Shown here: positions 6,803-15,374 of the stretch, one piece after another | How positions within the stretch are numbered: the stretch's first letter is position 1 | Layout: every line of letters starts with the position of its first letter | Source: an uncultured Sphingomonas sp. | GTDB lineage: Bacteria > Pseudomonadota > Alphaproteobacteria > Sphingomonadales > Sphingomonadaceae | Direction: 5' to 3' | Length of the DNA: 64,000 bases | Assembly (NCBI RefSeq): GCF_934560975.1 | Contig: NZ_CAKTFO010000014.1 | Span: 1-64,000, forward strand | Position numbers and translations under genes: made by a program | Notes under the pieces: generated by a model | Databases searched by the model: none | What the model was told of the DNA's origin: nothing | The model's input: the letters and a program-made list of their open reading frames with translations, nothing else

Positions 6803-7801
6803 TCAGAACAAACGCGTCAGTTCGTAGAAGCCGGCCGCCACCAAAGCCGCCGCCGGCAGGGTGACGATCCACGCGACGACGATGCTGGACGCGACGCTCC
6901 ACCGCACCGCCGACATCCGCCGCGCCGCACCGACGCCGACGATCGCGCCGGTGATGGTGTGGGTGGTGGACACGGGGATGCCGCCGAACGTGGCGAGGAA
7001 CAGAGTGATCGCGCCACCGCTTTCCGCGCAGAAGCCCTGGTGCGGAGTCAGGCGGGTGATCTTCGACCCCATCGTGTGGACGATCCGCCAGCCGCCCAGC
7101 AGCGTGCCGATGCCCATCGCCGCCTGGCAGGACAGCACGACCCACAAGGGCACGTGGAAGCCACCCTCCAGCAGCCCCTGCGAATAGAGCAGGACCGCGA
7201 TGATCCCCATCGTCTTCTGCGCGTCATTGCCACCATGGCCAAGCGAGTAGAGCGCCGCCGACACCAATTGCAGCTTGCGGAACACGCCATCGGCATAAGC
7301 GGGCGTCTGGCGCACGAACAGCCAGCTGGTGATCAGCACCATCACCAGCGCCAGCAACAGGCCGATCAGCGGCGACAGGAAGATCGCCGCCACCGTCTTG
7401 CCCACGCCTGACCAGATCACGGCGGACAGGCCCGCTTTGGCAGTGCCGGCGCCCACCAGCCCACCGATCAGGGCATGGCTGGAGGAGGAGGGAATGCCCA
7501 GGATCCAGGTGATCAGGTTCCAGCTGATCGCCCCCATCAGCGCGCCGAAAATCACCTGCGCATCGATGATCTCGGCCGACACGATGCCCTTGCCCACCGT
7601 TTCCGCCACATGGAGGCCGAAGACGAGAAAGGCGATGAAGTTGAAAAAGGCCGCCCACAGCACCGCCACCTGCGGGCTGAGCACGCGGGTCGACACCACG
7701 GTCGCGATCGAATTGGCCGCGTCGTGCAGGCCGTTCAGAAGGTCGAACAGCAAGGCGACAGCGATCAGGCCGATCAGCATCGGAAATGCGATATGCACCA
7801 T
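6803..7801 (-). CDS. pit: Inorganic phosphate transporter, Pit family
   Basis: A 332-residue membrane protein of the PiT family, which imports phosphate (often as metal-phosphate) with H+ or Na+. The family motifs are GLHDAANSIATVVSTR near the N-terminus and GGNDAQKTMGI in the second half, and about ten hydrophobic segments are visible. It follows the DUF47 coding region by nine bases, a partner pair found widely in bacteria where the DUF47 (PhoU-like) protein modulates the transporter. No separate ribosome-binding site is evident, so coupling to the upstream frame is likely. Confidence 0.95.
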   Translation of the reverse strand: MVHIAFPMLIGLIAVALLFDLLNGLHDAANSIATVVSTRVLSPQVAVLWAAFFNFIAFLVFGLHVAETVGKGIVSAEIIDAQVIFGALMGAISWNLITWILGIPSSSSHALIGGLVGAGTAKAGLSAVIWSGVGKTVAAIFLSPLIGLLLALVMVLITSWLFVRQTPAYADGVFRKLQLVSAALYSLGHGGNDAQKTMGIIAVLLYSQGLLEGGFHVPLWVVLSCQAAMGIGTLLGGWRIVHTMGSKITRLTPHQGFCAESGGAITLFLATFGGIPVSTTHTITGAIVGVGAARRMSAVRWSVASSIVVAWIVTLPAAALVAAGFYELTRLF

Positions 7802-7810
7802 GACAGGCGA

Positions 7811-8905
7811 TCAGGCGTGGTCGAGAACGAGACCCTGGATCTCGTTGGCGACATCCTCGAACCGGTCCACCACCCGTTCCAGATGGCTGTAGATTTCGCG
7901 CCCGACCACGAAGTCCATCGGGCGCTGCACTTCCGTCGCGGCCTTGAAGATCGCGCTCAGCCCCGAATCGTGGATCTCGTCGGCATGACCTTCCAGCTGG
8001 ATCAGCCGCGCCGTCAGCTCCAGGATGCGGCTGGCATTGTCGCCGATGGAGCGGAGCAGGGGCATCACCTCCGCCGTGACGCGCGCCGCCTCGACGATGA
8101 TGCCGCTCATGTCGCGCATCTGTGGCTCGAACCGGTCGAAGCCGTAGAGCGCGATCGCCTTGGCCGTCTGGTTCATCTGATCGATCGCGTCGTCCATGGA
8201 CGCGATCAGCCCGGTGATGGCGGTGCGGTCGAACGGCGTGATCAGGATACGGCGCACATCCTGCAGCACGTCGCGGGTGATGTCGTCGGCGACATGCTCC
8301 TGATCGTGGATCTCCTTGATGTGGAGGGTCACGTCGGGGCCGCCGTGCAGCAAGCGCGCGAGCGCATCGGCGCCCCCCACCAGGGTGGTGGCGTGCGCCT
8401 CGAACTGCTCGAAAAACCGGCCCTGCTTCGGCATAAGCGCCTGGAACCAGCGCAACATAGGTAAAGTCTCCCCTTGCCGGCGCGCCCATGACAAGAGCCG
8501 CTCGCGCCGTCTAGAGGGACGTTGCACGCGGAAGCGGGCGATAAGATGGCTGAGATCGGCTTCGTGCACCGCCGCGGCGGCATCGGACAGGTCGAACCAG
8601 CGGGTCTCGCGCTCATGCTGTTCGGGCCAGTGCGCGGCCTGATCGACCACGGCAAACGGAAACACCGCGACCTTTGCCCGCTTGCTCCGCCCATCCGCTT
8701 TTTCCTTGCGATAACGGTAGCTTCCAAGAGGCGTGGGGCAAGCGATGCCGCTGATCCCGGCCTCCTCGAACGCTTCCTGCGCGGCGGATTCGTGATGGGT
8801 CAGACCCCGGATCGGATTGCCCTTGGGCAGCACCCAGCGGCGCGTATCCCGACTGGTGATCAGCAGCACGCAAACCCGGCCATCATTTTCTGTCCGGTAT
8901 GGCAA
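7811..8905 (-). CDS. NUDIX hydrolase fused to DUF47 (PhoU-like) protein
   Basis: One open frame encodes two proteins normally separate. Residues 1 to about 140 are a NUDIX hydrolase of the diphosphoinositol/dinucleotide type: WVLPKG then a NUDIX box ending QEAFEEAGI, where the two catalytic glutamates are kept and Arg is replaced by Gln. Residues 150-364 are a complete DUF47 protein beginning MLRWFQALMPKQ, the Pit-associated PhoU-like family. Before that internal ATG (8458) a good ribosome-binding site GGGGAG (8468-8473) survives, so a free 215-residue DUF47 is probably also made. The frame start is uncertain: TTG at 8905 is listed, but the perfect AAAAGGAG (8931-8938) is placed for the ATC at 8921-8923, and upstream codons RQVAAL look coding. 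It lies directly upstream of pit. Confidence 0.85.
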   Translation of the reverse strand: MPYRTENDGRVCVLLITSRDTRRWVLPKGNPIRGLTHHESAAQEAFEEAGISGIACPTPLGSYRYRKEKADGRSKRAKVAVFPFAVVDQAAHWPEQHERETRWFDLSDAAAAVHEADLSHLIARFRVQRPSRRRERLLSWARRQGETLPMLRWFQALMPKQGRFFEQFEAHATTLVGGADALARLLHGGPDVTLHIKEIHDQEHVADDITRDVLQDVRRILITPFDRTAITGLIASMDDAIDQMNQTAKAIALYGFDRFEPQMRDMSGIIVEAARVTAEVMPLLRSIGDNASRILELTARLIQLEGHADEIHDSGLSAIFKAATEVQRPMDFVVGREIYSHLERVVDRFEDVANEIQGLVLDHA

Positions 8906-8976
8906 AGCTGCAACTTGTCGGATGGATAAACTCCTTTTCTCTATTCTATACTATCCCTGTCGATCTGGAAATCACG

Positions 8977-10161
8977 TTAACGGGCCAGCATTTCAGCCAG
9001 TCGCAGCATGAACGCTGCCCCATGCTCCATTTGGGCGTGGGTGACATATTCATCCGGCTGGTGCGCCTGCTCGATCGATCCGGGGCCGCAGATCACGGTG
9101 GAAAAGCCCGCCTGCTGGAACTGCCCCGCCTCCGCCGCATAGGGTACCACGCGCGGCGGACCATCGCCCCCCGCCAGCGGGCGCGCGATCCGCTCGGCCG
9201 CGCCGTCCGGCTCCGGCGCGAAGGACGGGGTGAGCGATCGGCGCTCCACCCGCACGCCTGTGTCCGGGAAGCGCGCCTTCATCTCCCCGTCCAGCCGCTC
9301 CGCCTCGGCCAGGAAGGGTTGCAGCACGGCTTGGGGATCCATCCCCGGCGGGCAGCGCAGGTCGAACAGGAAGGTGCATCGCCCGGCCAGGATGTTGACC
9401 GCCGTTCCGCCCTGAACCTGCCCGATCGTGAGCGTGGCGTGCTTCGGGACAAAGGGCGATGCGGGATCGCCCTCCTGTTCCAGCCGTGCGGCCAACAGGG
9501 TCAGGTCGTGCATCAGCCGCACCGCCATCATGTTGGCGGACAGGCCGAGATGGGTCAGGCTGGAATGCGCCTCATGCCCGGTCACCGTGACGATGTAGGA
9601 GGTGATCCCCTTGTGGCCGTGGACCACCTCCATGTTGGTCGGCTCGCCCACGATCACGCCCGCCGGACGCGGGAGGTGCGCCGCCATCTCCGCGATCATT
9701 GCCGGCGCGCCCAGGCAGCCGACCTCCTCGTCATAGGAGAAGGCCAGGTGGACCGGTCGCGCCAGCCGCCCCGCTTCGGCAAAGAGCGGCGCGGCGGCGA
9801 GGGCCAGCGCCAGGAACCCCTTCATGTCGCACGTGCCGCGTCCGTGGAGGCGGCCGTCCCGCTCGCTGAGCACGAACGGGTCGCTGCTCCACGCCTGTCC
9901 GTCGACCGGCACCACATCGGTATGGCCGGACAGCACGACGCCGCCTTCCGCCATCGGCCCCAGCGTGGCGTAGAGGTTGGCCTTGCGCCCGTCCGCGCTG
10001 GGGATGCGGGTGGAGGCGATGCCGAGGTCGGCCAGCACCCCCTCGACATGACTGATCAGGACCAGGTTGGAATTGCGGGAGGTGGTGTCGAACGCCACCA
10101 ATGTGGCAAGGGTCGCGATGGCATCGCGGGTGAGGTCGTGGGCGGACGGAAGCGCAGGCAT
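8977..10161 (-). CDS. argE: Acetylornithine deacetylase ArgE
   Basis: An M20-family metallopeptidase of 394 residues that removes acetyl from N-acetylornithine in arginine synthesis. The metal-binding pattern is clear: GHTDVVPVDG (His, Asp), RGTCDMKG (bridging Asp), YDEEVGC (catalytic Glu pair) and a late His in the C-terminal CGPGSIEQAHQPDE box. The ATG at 10161 is preferred over the GTG at 10167 because TAGCCT stands exactly six bases before it with TTGTTC 16 bases further up, a leaderless promoter pattern shared with other genes here. A DapE or generic M20 role is possible, but length and motifs favour ArgE; argG occurs 10 kb away. Confidence 0.9.
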   Translation of the reverse strand: MPALPSAHDLTRDAIATLATLVAFDTTSRNSNLVLISHVEGVLADLGIASTRIPSADGRKANLYATLGPMAEGGVVLSGHTDVVPVDGQAWSSDPFVLSERDGRLHGRGTCDMKGFLALALAAAPLFAEAGRLARPVHLAFSYDEEVGCLGAPAMIAEMAAHLPRPAGVIVGEPTNMEVVHGHKGITSYIVTVTGHEAHSSLTHLGLSANMMAVRLMHDLTLLAARLEQEGDPASPFVPKHATLTIGQVQGGTAVNILAGRCTFLFDLRCPPGMDPQAVLQPFLAEAERLDGEMKARFPDTGVRVERRSLTPSFAPEPDGAAERIARPLAGGDGPPRVVPYAAEAGQFQQAGFSTVICGPGSIEQAHQPDEYVTHAQMEHGAAFMLRLAEMLAR

Positions 10162-10167
10162 GGACAC

Positions 10168-10195
10168 AGGCTAAACCATGCGCGGGCCGGAACAA
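10168..10195 (-). promoter_or_regulatory. Candidate leaderless promoter of argE
   Basis: On the minus strand TTGTTC (10190-10195), 16 bases, TAGCCT (10168-10173), six bases, ATG. No Shine-Dalgarno sequence is present, so the message probably starts at the A of ATG. Confidence 0.5.
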
Positions 10196-10276
10196 GGCCG
10201 GCCGTTTTCCGGACACACTTCGCCGTGGGACAATATGCGGCGGCTGGACTCGGGTTGCGCCGCGCTTAGTCTGGCT

Positions 10277-10314
10277 GCGGGCGCCGACTCACGCAGACTC
10301 CGGTCGGCGCCCGC
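10277..10314. terminator. Hairpin downstream of SDR gene
   Basis: GCGGGCGCCGAC (10277-10288) and GTCGGCGCCCGC (10303-10314) are perfect 12-bp inverted arms with a 14-base loop, just after the stop of the minus-strand SDR gene. There is no T-run, so it is either a weak or factor-assisted terminator or an RNA 3' end stabiliser. Confidence 0.45.
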
Positions 10315-10323
10315 CTCGCCCCC

Positions 10324-11082
10324 CTACAATGCGGCGGACAGGCCTTCGCGAAAGCTGGGAAAGGCCGGTCGCCAGCCGAGCAGGCGCCTGGCCTTGCCAT
10401 TCGCGACCCGCCGATTCTCACGATAGAAAGCGCGCGCCGCCGGCGACAGATCGGGATCGTCGGGCGCGATCAGCGCGGGAAGCGGCCAGCCCGCGCGGGC
10501 GCAGACCCATTCGATCAGCGCATTCTGGGAGGCGGGCTCGTCATCGGCAAGGTTGTAGGCTCCGGCCGGTCCGCGCGCGCTCGCCGCCACTACCGCCGAC
10601 ACGATGTCGGCCACATGCACCCGGCTGAATACCTGGGTGCGGAGCGCCACGCGATGCGCCTGCCCCTGCTGCAGCCGCTCCACCACCGACCGGCCCGGAC
10701 CATAGATGCCGGGCAAGCGGAACACCCGCGCGCCAAGGCCGAGCCAGGCACGATCGGCGGCGATCCGCTCTGGCCTGCGCCCGTTCAGCGGCGCTTGCTC
10801 ATCGACCCATGCGCCGGCCGCATCGCCGTAAACGCCGGTGGAGGAGAGGTAGCCGATCCAGCCGACCCGTTCGATCGCGGCGCCATACCGGTCCAGCACC
10901 GCGTCGTGGCCCGCTTCCGGCGGGGCGCTGGACAGGACATGGCTGGCGCGGGCGAGTGCCGCCGCAACCTCCTGCGGATCGGCATGGCGGCCGAACGCGT
11001 CCACATCCCAGCCCTCCCGCCGCAATCGCGCGACGAGATGGCCGCCGACATAGCCGGGACCGAACAGAACCAAGCGGGCCAT
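10324..11082 (-). CDS. NAD(P)-dependent short-chain epimerase/dehydratase-like protein
   Basis: A 252-residue atypical extended SDR. The nucleotide-binding motif is FGPGYVGGHL at the N-terminus; YLSSTGVYG supplies the active-site region and RLPGIYGPGRS the next conserved segment. It resembles the YeeZ-like group of NAD-dependent epimerases whose substrates are unknown. AAGGAG stands just before the ATG at 11082, ruling out the longer frame to 11151. It is divergent from pepN with 67 bases between the starts. Confidence 0.85.
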   Translation of the reverse strand: MARLVLFGPGYVGGHLVARLRREGWDVDAFGRHADPQEVAAALARASHVLSSAPPEAGHDAVLDRYGAAIERVGWIGYLSSTGVYGDAAGAWVDEQAPLNGRRPERIAADRAWLGLGARVFRLPGIYGPGRSVVERLQQGQAHRVALRTQVFSRVHVADIVSAVVAASARGPAGAYNLADDEPASQNALIEWVCARAGWPLPALIAPDDPDLSPAARAFYRENRRVANGKARRLLGWRPAFPSFREGLSAAL

Positions 11083-11149
11083 GCATCTCCTTCGCCACAG
11101 ACTGCGCGCCGGAGGGTTTGGGCTGGCCTCCACCGCGACGACACCATAC

Positions 11150-13759
11150 ATGCCCGTAATGCCAGATGCAGCCTCTGCCGACCTGACCCCGCCCGCCCTG
11201 ATCCGGCGCGAAGATTATCGTCCGCCCGACTGGCTGGTGCCTGAGGTCGCGCTCGACTGCCTGCTCGATCCGCTCGCCACCCGGATCACGGGGCGGCTCA
11301 CGGTGCGCCGCAACGGCGCACACGGCCATCCGCTGCGCCTCAACGGCGATGGCCTGGCGCCGGTCGCGGTGCGGATCGACGGCGAGGAGGCGCGCGATGC
11401 GTGGCGGATTGACGGCGCAGACCTGGTGATCGACCTGCCCGGCGACGACCATCTGGTCGAGACCGAGGTGGAGATCGCACCCGCCAGCAATTCCAAGCTG
11501 ATGGGCCTGTACGAATCCAGCGGCCTGCTCTGCACCCAGTGCGAGGCGGAGGGTTTCCGCCGCATCACCTTCTTCCCCGATCGGCCGGACGTGCTCAGCC
11601 GCTACACGGTGCGGATGGAGGCGGATCGTGAGCGTTTTCCCGTGCTGCTCGCCAATGGCGATCCGGTCGATGGGGGCGATGCCGCCGATGGACGGCATTA
11701 TGCCCTGTGGCGCGATCCGTTTCCCAAGCCGAGCTACCTGTTCGCGATGGTCGCGGGCGATCTGGTCGCCAATCGTGACATCTTCACCACGCGTTCGGGA
11801 CGCGATGTGGAACTCGGCATCTGGGTGCGGGCCGAGGATCTGTCCAAGACCGCGCATGCGATGGAGAGCCTGAAGGCGTCCATGGCATGGGACGAGCGTG
11901 TCTATGGCCGTGAATATGACCTCGCCATTTTCAACATCGTCGCCGTCAGCGATTTCAACTTCGGCGCGATGGAGAATAAGGGCCTCAACATCTTCAACTC
12001 GCGTTACATCCTGGCCGATCCGGATACCGCCACCGATGCCGATTACGACGCGATCGCGGCGGTGGTGGCGCATGAATATTTCCACAATTGGTCGGGCAAT
12101 CGCGTCACCTGCCGCGACTGGTTCCAGCTGAGCCTCAAGGAAGGCTTCACCGTGTTGCGCGACCAGCAATTCTCGGCCGACCTGGGCAGCCCGGCGGTGA
12201 AGCGGATCGAGGATGTCCGGGCGCTGCGCGCCGGGCAGTTCCCGGAGGATGCCGGCCCGCTGGCGCATCCGATCCGGCCGGAATCCTTTATCGAGATCAG
12301 CAACTTCTACACCGCCACCATCTACAACAAGGGGGCTGAGGTTATCCGCATGATGCGGGAGATGCTGGGCGAGCCCGGCTTCCGCGCCGGCACCGATCTG
12401 TATTTCGAGCGGCATGACGGTCAGGCCGCCACCTGCGAGGATTTCGTCCGCGCGATGGAGGATGCGACCGGCCATAACCTCGGCCAGTTTCGACTGTGGT
12501 ACAGCCAGGCGGGCACGCCGCAGGTCAAGGCCGTGCTGGACTATGACGCGCCGGGCGGACGCGCGCGGCTGAAGCTCCGCCAAACGGTGCCGCCCACGCC
12601 GGGGCAGCCGGCCAAGCAGCCGGTGCCGATCCCGCTCAGGGTCGCGCTGCTGGGCGATCGCACCGGCACGCCGATGGGTGGCGAACGGCTGGTGACGCTG
12701 GATGCGGACAGCGGCGAGGTGCTGTTCGACGGGCTGACCGAGCGGCCGGTGCTGTCGATCAATCGCGGCTTCTCCGCGCCGGTCATCCTCCACACCAATC
12801 GCAGCCCTGCGGACCTCGCCTTTCTGTCGGCCAACGATGACGATCCCTTTGCCCGTTATGAGGCGATGCAGCAGCTGATGCTCGACACGCTGATCGGCAG
12901 CGTGGCCGGCAACCCCGCCGATCATGCGGCAGTGATCGCCGCGGTGCGCGACACGCTCGCCAATCCCGATCTGGATGCCGCCTTTGTCGCCGAAGCCGTG
13001 CTGCTGCCGTCCGAGGCGCTGATCGGCGACCAACTGAGCGAGGTGCGCCCCGACCGGATCGCCAGCGCGCGGGAAGCACTGCGCCGCGATCTCGGCCGCA
13101 CCCTGATCGACAGCTGGCGCGAGGCTTATTCCGCCAACCGCGCCGGCCATTTCGAATATACGCCCACGGCCAAGGGCGCGCGCCGGCTGCGCACGGTGGC
13201 TTTGGGCTATATCGCCGCAAGCGGAGCGGCGGACGCGCAGGCGCTCGCCTGGGAGCAGTTCGCGCAGGCCGACAACATGACCGATCGTCAGGGTGCGCTG
13301 GGCGTGCTCGCCAACGGGGATTCACCGGAGCGGGCGCAGGCGCTGGAGGCGTTCTACGATCGCTATCGTCATGATCCGCTGGTGTTGGACAAGTGGTTCA
13401 GCGCGCAGGCGCTCTCGACTCGCGACGACACGCCCGCGGCGGTGCAGGCGCTGGCCGAACATCCGGACTTTACCATCGGCAATCCCAACCGGCTGCGCGC
13501 GCTGGTGGGGGCATTCGCGCTCAACCAGCGGGCGTTCCACGATCTGGAGCAGGGCGGCTACCGCTTCGTCGCGGACATGATCCTGGCGGTGGACCCCAAG
13601 AATCCGCAAAGCGCCGCCCGGCTGGTGCCCGCGCTCGGCCGGTGGCGCCGCTACGAGCCGGTGCGCGCGGCGGCGATGCGGGGCGAACTCGAACGGATCA
13701 TGGCAGCACCGTCGCTCAGCAAGGACGTGCTGGAACAGGTCTCCCGAAGCCTCGATTGA
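11150..13759 (+). CDS. pepN: Aminopeptidase N (M1 family)
   Basis: A zinc aminopeptidase of 869 residues that trims N-terminal residues from peptides in the cytoplasm. The GAMEN substrate motif (FGAMENKGLN) precedes the zinc site HEYFHNWSGNR, with the third ligand Glu 19 residues on (LSLKEG). The C-terminal domains match the E. coli PepN type (DUF3458) in length. ATG 11150 is used; ATG 11159 is equally possible and neither has a ribosome-binding site. The longer frame to 11081 would overlap the divergent SDR gene. Confidence 0.95.
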   Translation: MPVMPDAASADLTPPALIRREDYRPPDWLVPEVALDCLLDPLATRITGRLTVRRNGAHGHPLRLNGDGLAPVAVRIDGEEARDAWRIDGADLVIDLPGDDHLVETEVEIAPASNSKLMGLYESSGLLCTQCEAEGFRRITFFPDRPDVLSRYTVRMEADRERFPVLLANGDPVDGGDAADGRHYALWRDPFPKPSYLFAMVAGDLVANRDIFTTRSGRDVELGIWVRAEDLSKTAHAMESLKASMAWDERVYGREYDLAIFNIVAVSDFNFGAMENKGLNIFNSRYILADPDTATDADYDAIAAVVAHEYFHNWSGNRVTCRDWFQLSLKEGFTVLRDQQFSADLGSPAVKRIEDVRALRAGQFPEDAGPLAHPIRPESFIEISNFYTATIYNKGAEVIRMMREMLGEPGFRAGTDLYFERHDGQAATCEDFVRAMEDATGHNLGQFRLWYSQAGTPQVKAVLDYDAPGGRARLKLRQTVPPTPGQPAKQPVPIPLRVALLGDRTGTPMGGERLVTLDADSGEVLFDGLTERPVLSINRGFSAPVILHTNRSPADLAFLSANDDDPFARYEAMQQLMLDTLIGSVAGNPADHAAVIAAVRDTLANPDLDAAFVAEAVLLPSEALIGDQLSEVRPDRIASAREALRRDLGRTLIDSWREAYSANRAGHFEYTPTAKGARRLRTVALGYIAASGAADAQALAWEQFAQADNMTDRQGALGVLANGDSPERAQALEAFYDRYRHDPLVLDKWFSAQALSTRDDTPAAVQALAEHPDFTIGNPNRLRALVGAFALNQRAFHDLEQGGYRFVADMILAVDPKNPQSAARLVPALGRWRRYEPVRAAAMRGELERIMAAPSLSKDVLEQVSRSLD

Positions 13760-13777
13760 GGCAGCCCCGGGCCCGGG

Positions 13778-13795
13778 CTCCCGCGCGTGCGGGAG
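13778..13795. terminator. Hairpin between convergent pepN and lipoprotein genes
   Basis: CTCCCGC (13778-13784) and GCGGGAG (13789-13795) form a perfect stem with a four-base loop. It sits between two converging genes and could end both transcripts; no T-run is seen on either side. Confidence 0.5.
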
Positions 13796-13823
13796 TACCG
13801 GTTCACCCGGCAGGACGCAATCT

Positions 13824-14423
13824 TCAGCGCGAGCCCACCCAGTCGGCCACCTCGGCCGCGACCTGGTTGGCGGCCTGGTTGATCCCGGCGGCGACCACGG
13901 CCCCCTCTTCGGAGGCGACGGGTGCGCTGGCGGAGAAGCGGCGGGCCTCAAGGCGGTCGCTGCCCTCACGCACGATGGTGGCATCGAACACCACCATCGC
14001 GGTCCGGTTCGCCGCGTCATAGCCGAAGCTGGACAGCTGGCCCGACAGGCGCGTGTTCGGCGTCACCGCCAGCAGGCGCGGATCGGGCACGACCCGGCCG
14101 GTGCGGGCCGTGATCGTCTCCGCCAGCAAAGAGCGGAACAGGATTTGCGGCGCGGCGGTCCAGCGTTCCTCGCGCAGATAGGCGATGCCGTTGGTGCCGT
14201 CGCTCACCAGCACCCGTGGCGTCACCAGCGCGGGAATGGCGGTAAGGGGAGCCACGGCCACCGTCTGCGCATCACCGGCGACCCGCGCGGGCCCCGCCGC
14301 CAGCGGGCTGGCCGGCGTCAGCACCAGCAGCCGGTCGGGCGTCTTCGGGCCCAGGCTGATGCAGCCCGACAGCGGCAACGCCGCGGCCAGGGCGAGGAAG
14401 GTATAATGGATCGTCTTCATCAC
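13824..14423 (-). CDS. ABC-type transport auxiliary lipoprotein (Mla/Pqi-like)
   Basis: A 199-residue lipoprotein: signal peptide with lipobox LSGC (Cys near residue 21), then the ABC_trans_aux domain found in PqiC/LetC-type proteins. It is the last gene of the four-gene lipid transport operon and overlaps the MCE gene by ATGA. It is expected at the outer membrane facing the periplasm, assisting phospholipid traffic between the membranes. It ends at the hairpin shared with pepN. Confidence 0.87.
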   Translation of the reverse strand: MMKTIHYTFLALAAALPLSGCISLGPKTPDRLLVLTPASPLAAGPARVAGDAQTVAVAPLTAIPALVTPRVLVSDGTNGIAYLREERWTAAPQILFRSLLAETITARTGRVVPDPRLLAVTPNTRLSGQLSSFGYDAANRTAMVVFDATIVREGSDRLEARRFSASAPVASEEGAVVAAGINQAANQVAAEVADWVGSR

Positions 14424-15355
14424 TTCCTCGGCTTGTAGTCGGGCAGACGCTGGCCACCCAGCAGGCCACCGGCGCCACCATTTTCGAAACGGCTGGACAC
14501 GGCCTGCAACGATGACGCGGTATCCGCCAGGTCACGGATCAGCTGGTTCGCGGCCGGCACGGTCTGAGTCGAGATCGCCTTCAGGCCCGGCCGCGCATCG
14601 TTGATCGCCGAATCCAGATTGGCCATGCTATGCTTGGCCGACCCGATCGCATCGTTCAGGTTGGTCAGCAGCGGACCGATATTCTGGTTGGTGGTGGCCG
14701 CCAGCTTGCCGAATTGTTCGGAGGCGGCACCGGCCTGACGGATGGCGACCCGCGCCTCCGCCAGCGTCGCGGCGATGTCGTCGCTACGCTCGGCGAGCGA
14801 GCCCGAAATCCGGTCGAAATTGGCGAGGATGCCGGTGATCGACCGCTGATTCTGCGGGTTGAGCAGGTCGGTGACGCGCTCGGTCAGGGTGGTCAGCCGG
14901 TCCAGCAGGGCCGGCGCATTGTTGAGCAGCGCGCCGAGCCCGCCCGTCTTTGGCGGGATCAGCGGCTCACCGAACGGCCCCGGCTGGTCGATCGGGGGCG
15001 CGCCCTGCACTGCGCCGTCCAGGTTGATCTGGCTGACGCCGGTGAAGCCGACGCCCGCGATGGTGGCGGTCGTGCCCTGCAGGACCGGCGTGTCTTCCTT
15101 GACGGAGATGCGGACGCGGATCAGCTCCGGCTGGTTTGGCATGATCGCGATTTCCTCAACCTTGCCGACCGGCACGCCCGAGAAGGTGACCGCCGAACCC
15201 TTGGCCAAACCGTCCACCGACGATTTGAACAGGATGTCGAACCTCTTGTCATTGGTGCCGCCAAAGCCGGCCAGCCACACGGTGAAGGCGAGCGCGAGGG
15301 CCACCAGCACCAATACGACGCCGCCGACCAGGAGGTGGTTGGAACGGTTTTCCAT
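14420..15355 (-). CDS. mlaD: MCE/MlaD-family lipid-binding protein
   Basis: A 311-residue inner-membrane-anchored periplasmic protein. One N-terminal transmembrane helix (LLVGGVVLVLVALALAF) is followed by the MCE domain (FDILFKSSVDGLAKGSAVTF.GVPVG), then a long helical/coiled region with repeated leucines ending in a Gly-rich tail. MCE proteins form hexameric rings that carry lipids. At 311 residues it is longer than E. coli MlaD (about 180), like other alphaproteobacterial versions with a needle-like C-terminus. ATG 15355 is the start in front of the membrane helix. Confidence 0.9.
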   Translation of the reverse strand: MENRSNHLLVGGVVLVLVALALAFTVWLAGFGGTNDKRFDILFKSSVDGLAKGSAVTFSGVPVGKVEEIAIMPNQPELIRVRISVKEDTPVLQGTTATIAGVGFTGVSQINLDGAVQGAPPIDQPGPFGEPLIPPKTGGLGALLNNAPALLDRLTTLTERVTDLLNPQNQRSITGILANFDRISGSLAERSDDIAATLAEARVAIRQAGAASEQFGKLAATTNQNIGPLLTNLNDAIGSAKHSMANLDSAINDARPGLKAISTQTVPAANQLIRDLADTASSLQAVSSRFENGGAGGLLGGQRLPDYKPRK

Positions 15356-15374
15356 CAGCCTGTCCTGGCCCCCT

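Noticed and set aside
10799..13150. A 783-codon minus-strand frame opposite pepN
   Set aside because: The plus strand encodes a clear M1 aminopeptidase with GAMEN and HExxH; the antisense product is His/Arg-rich without domains.
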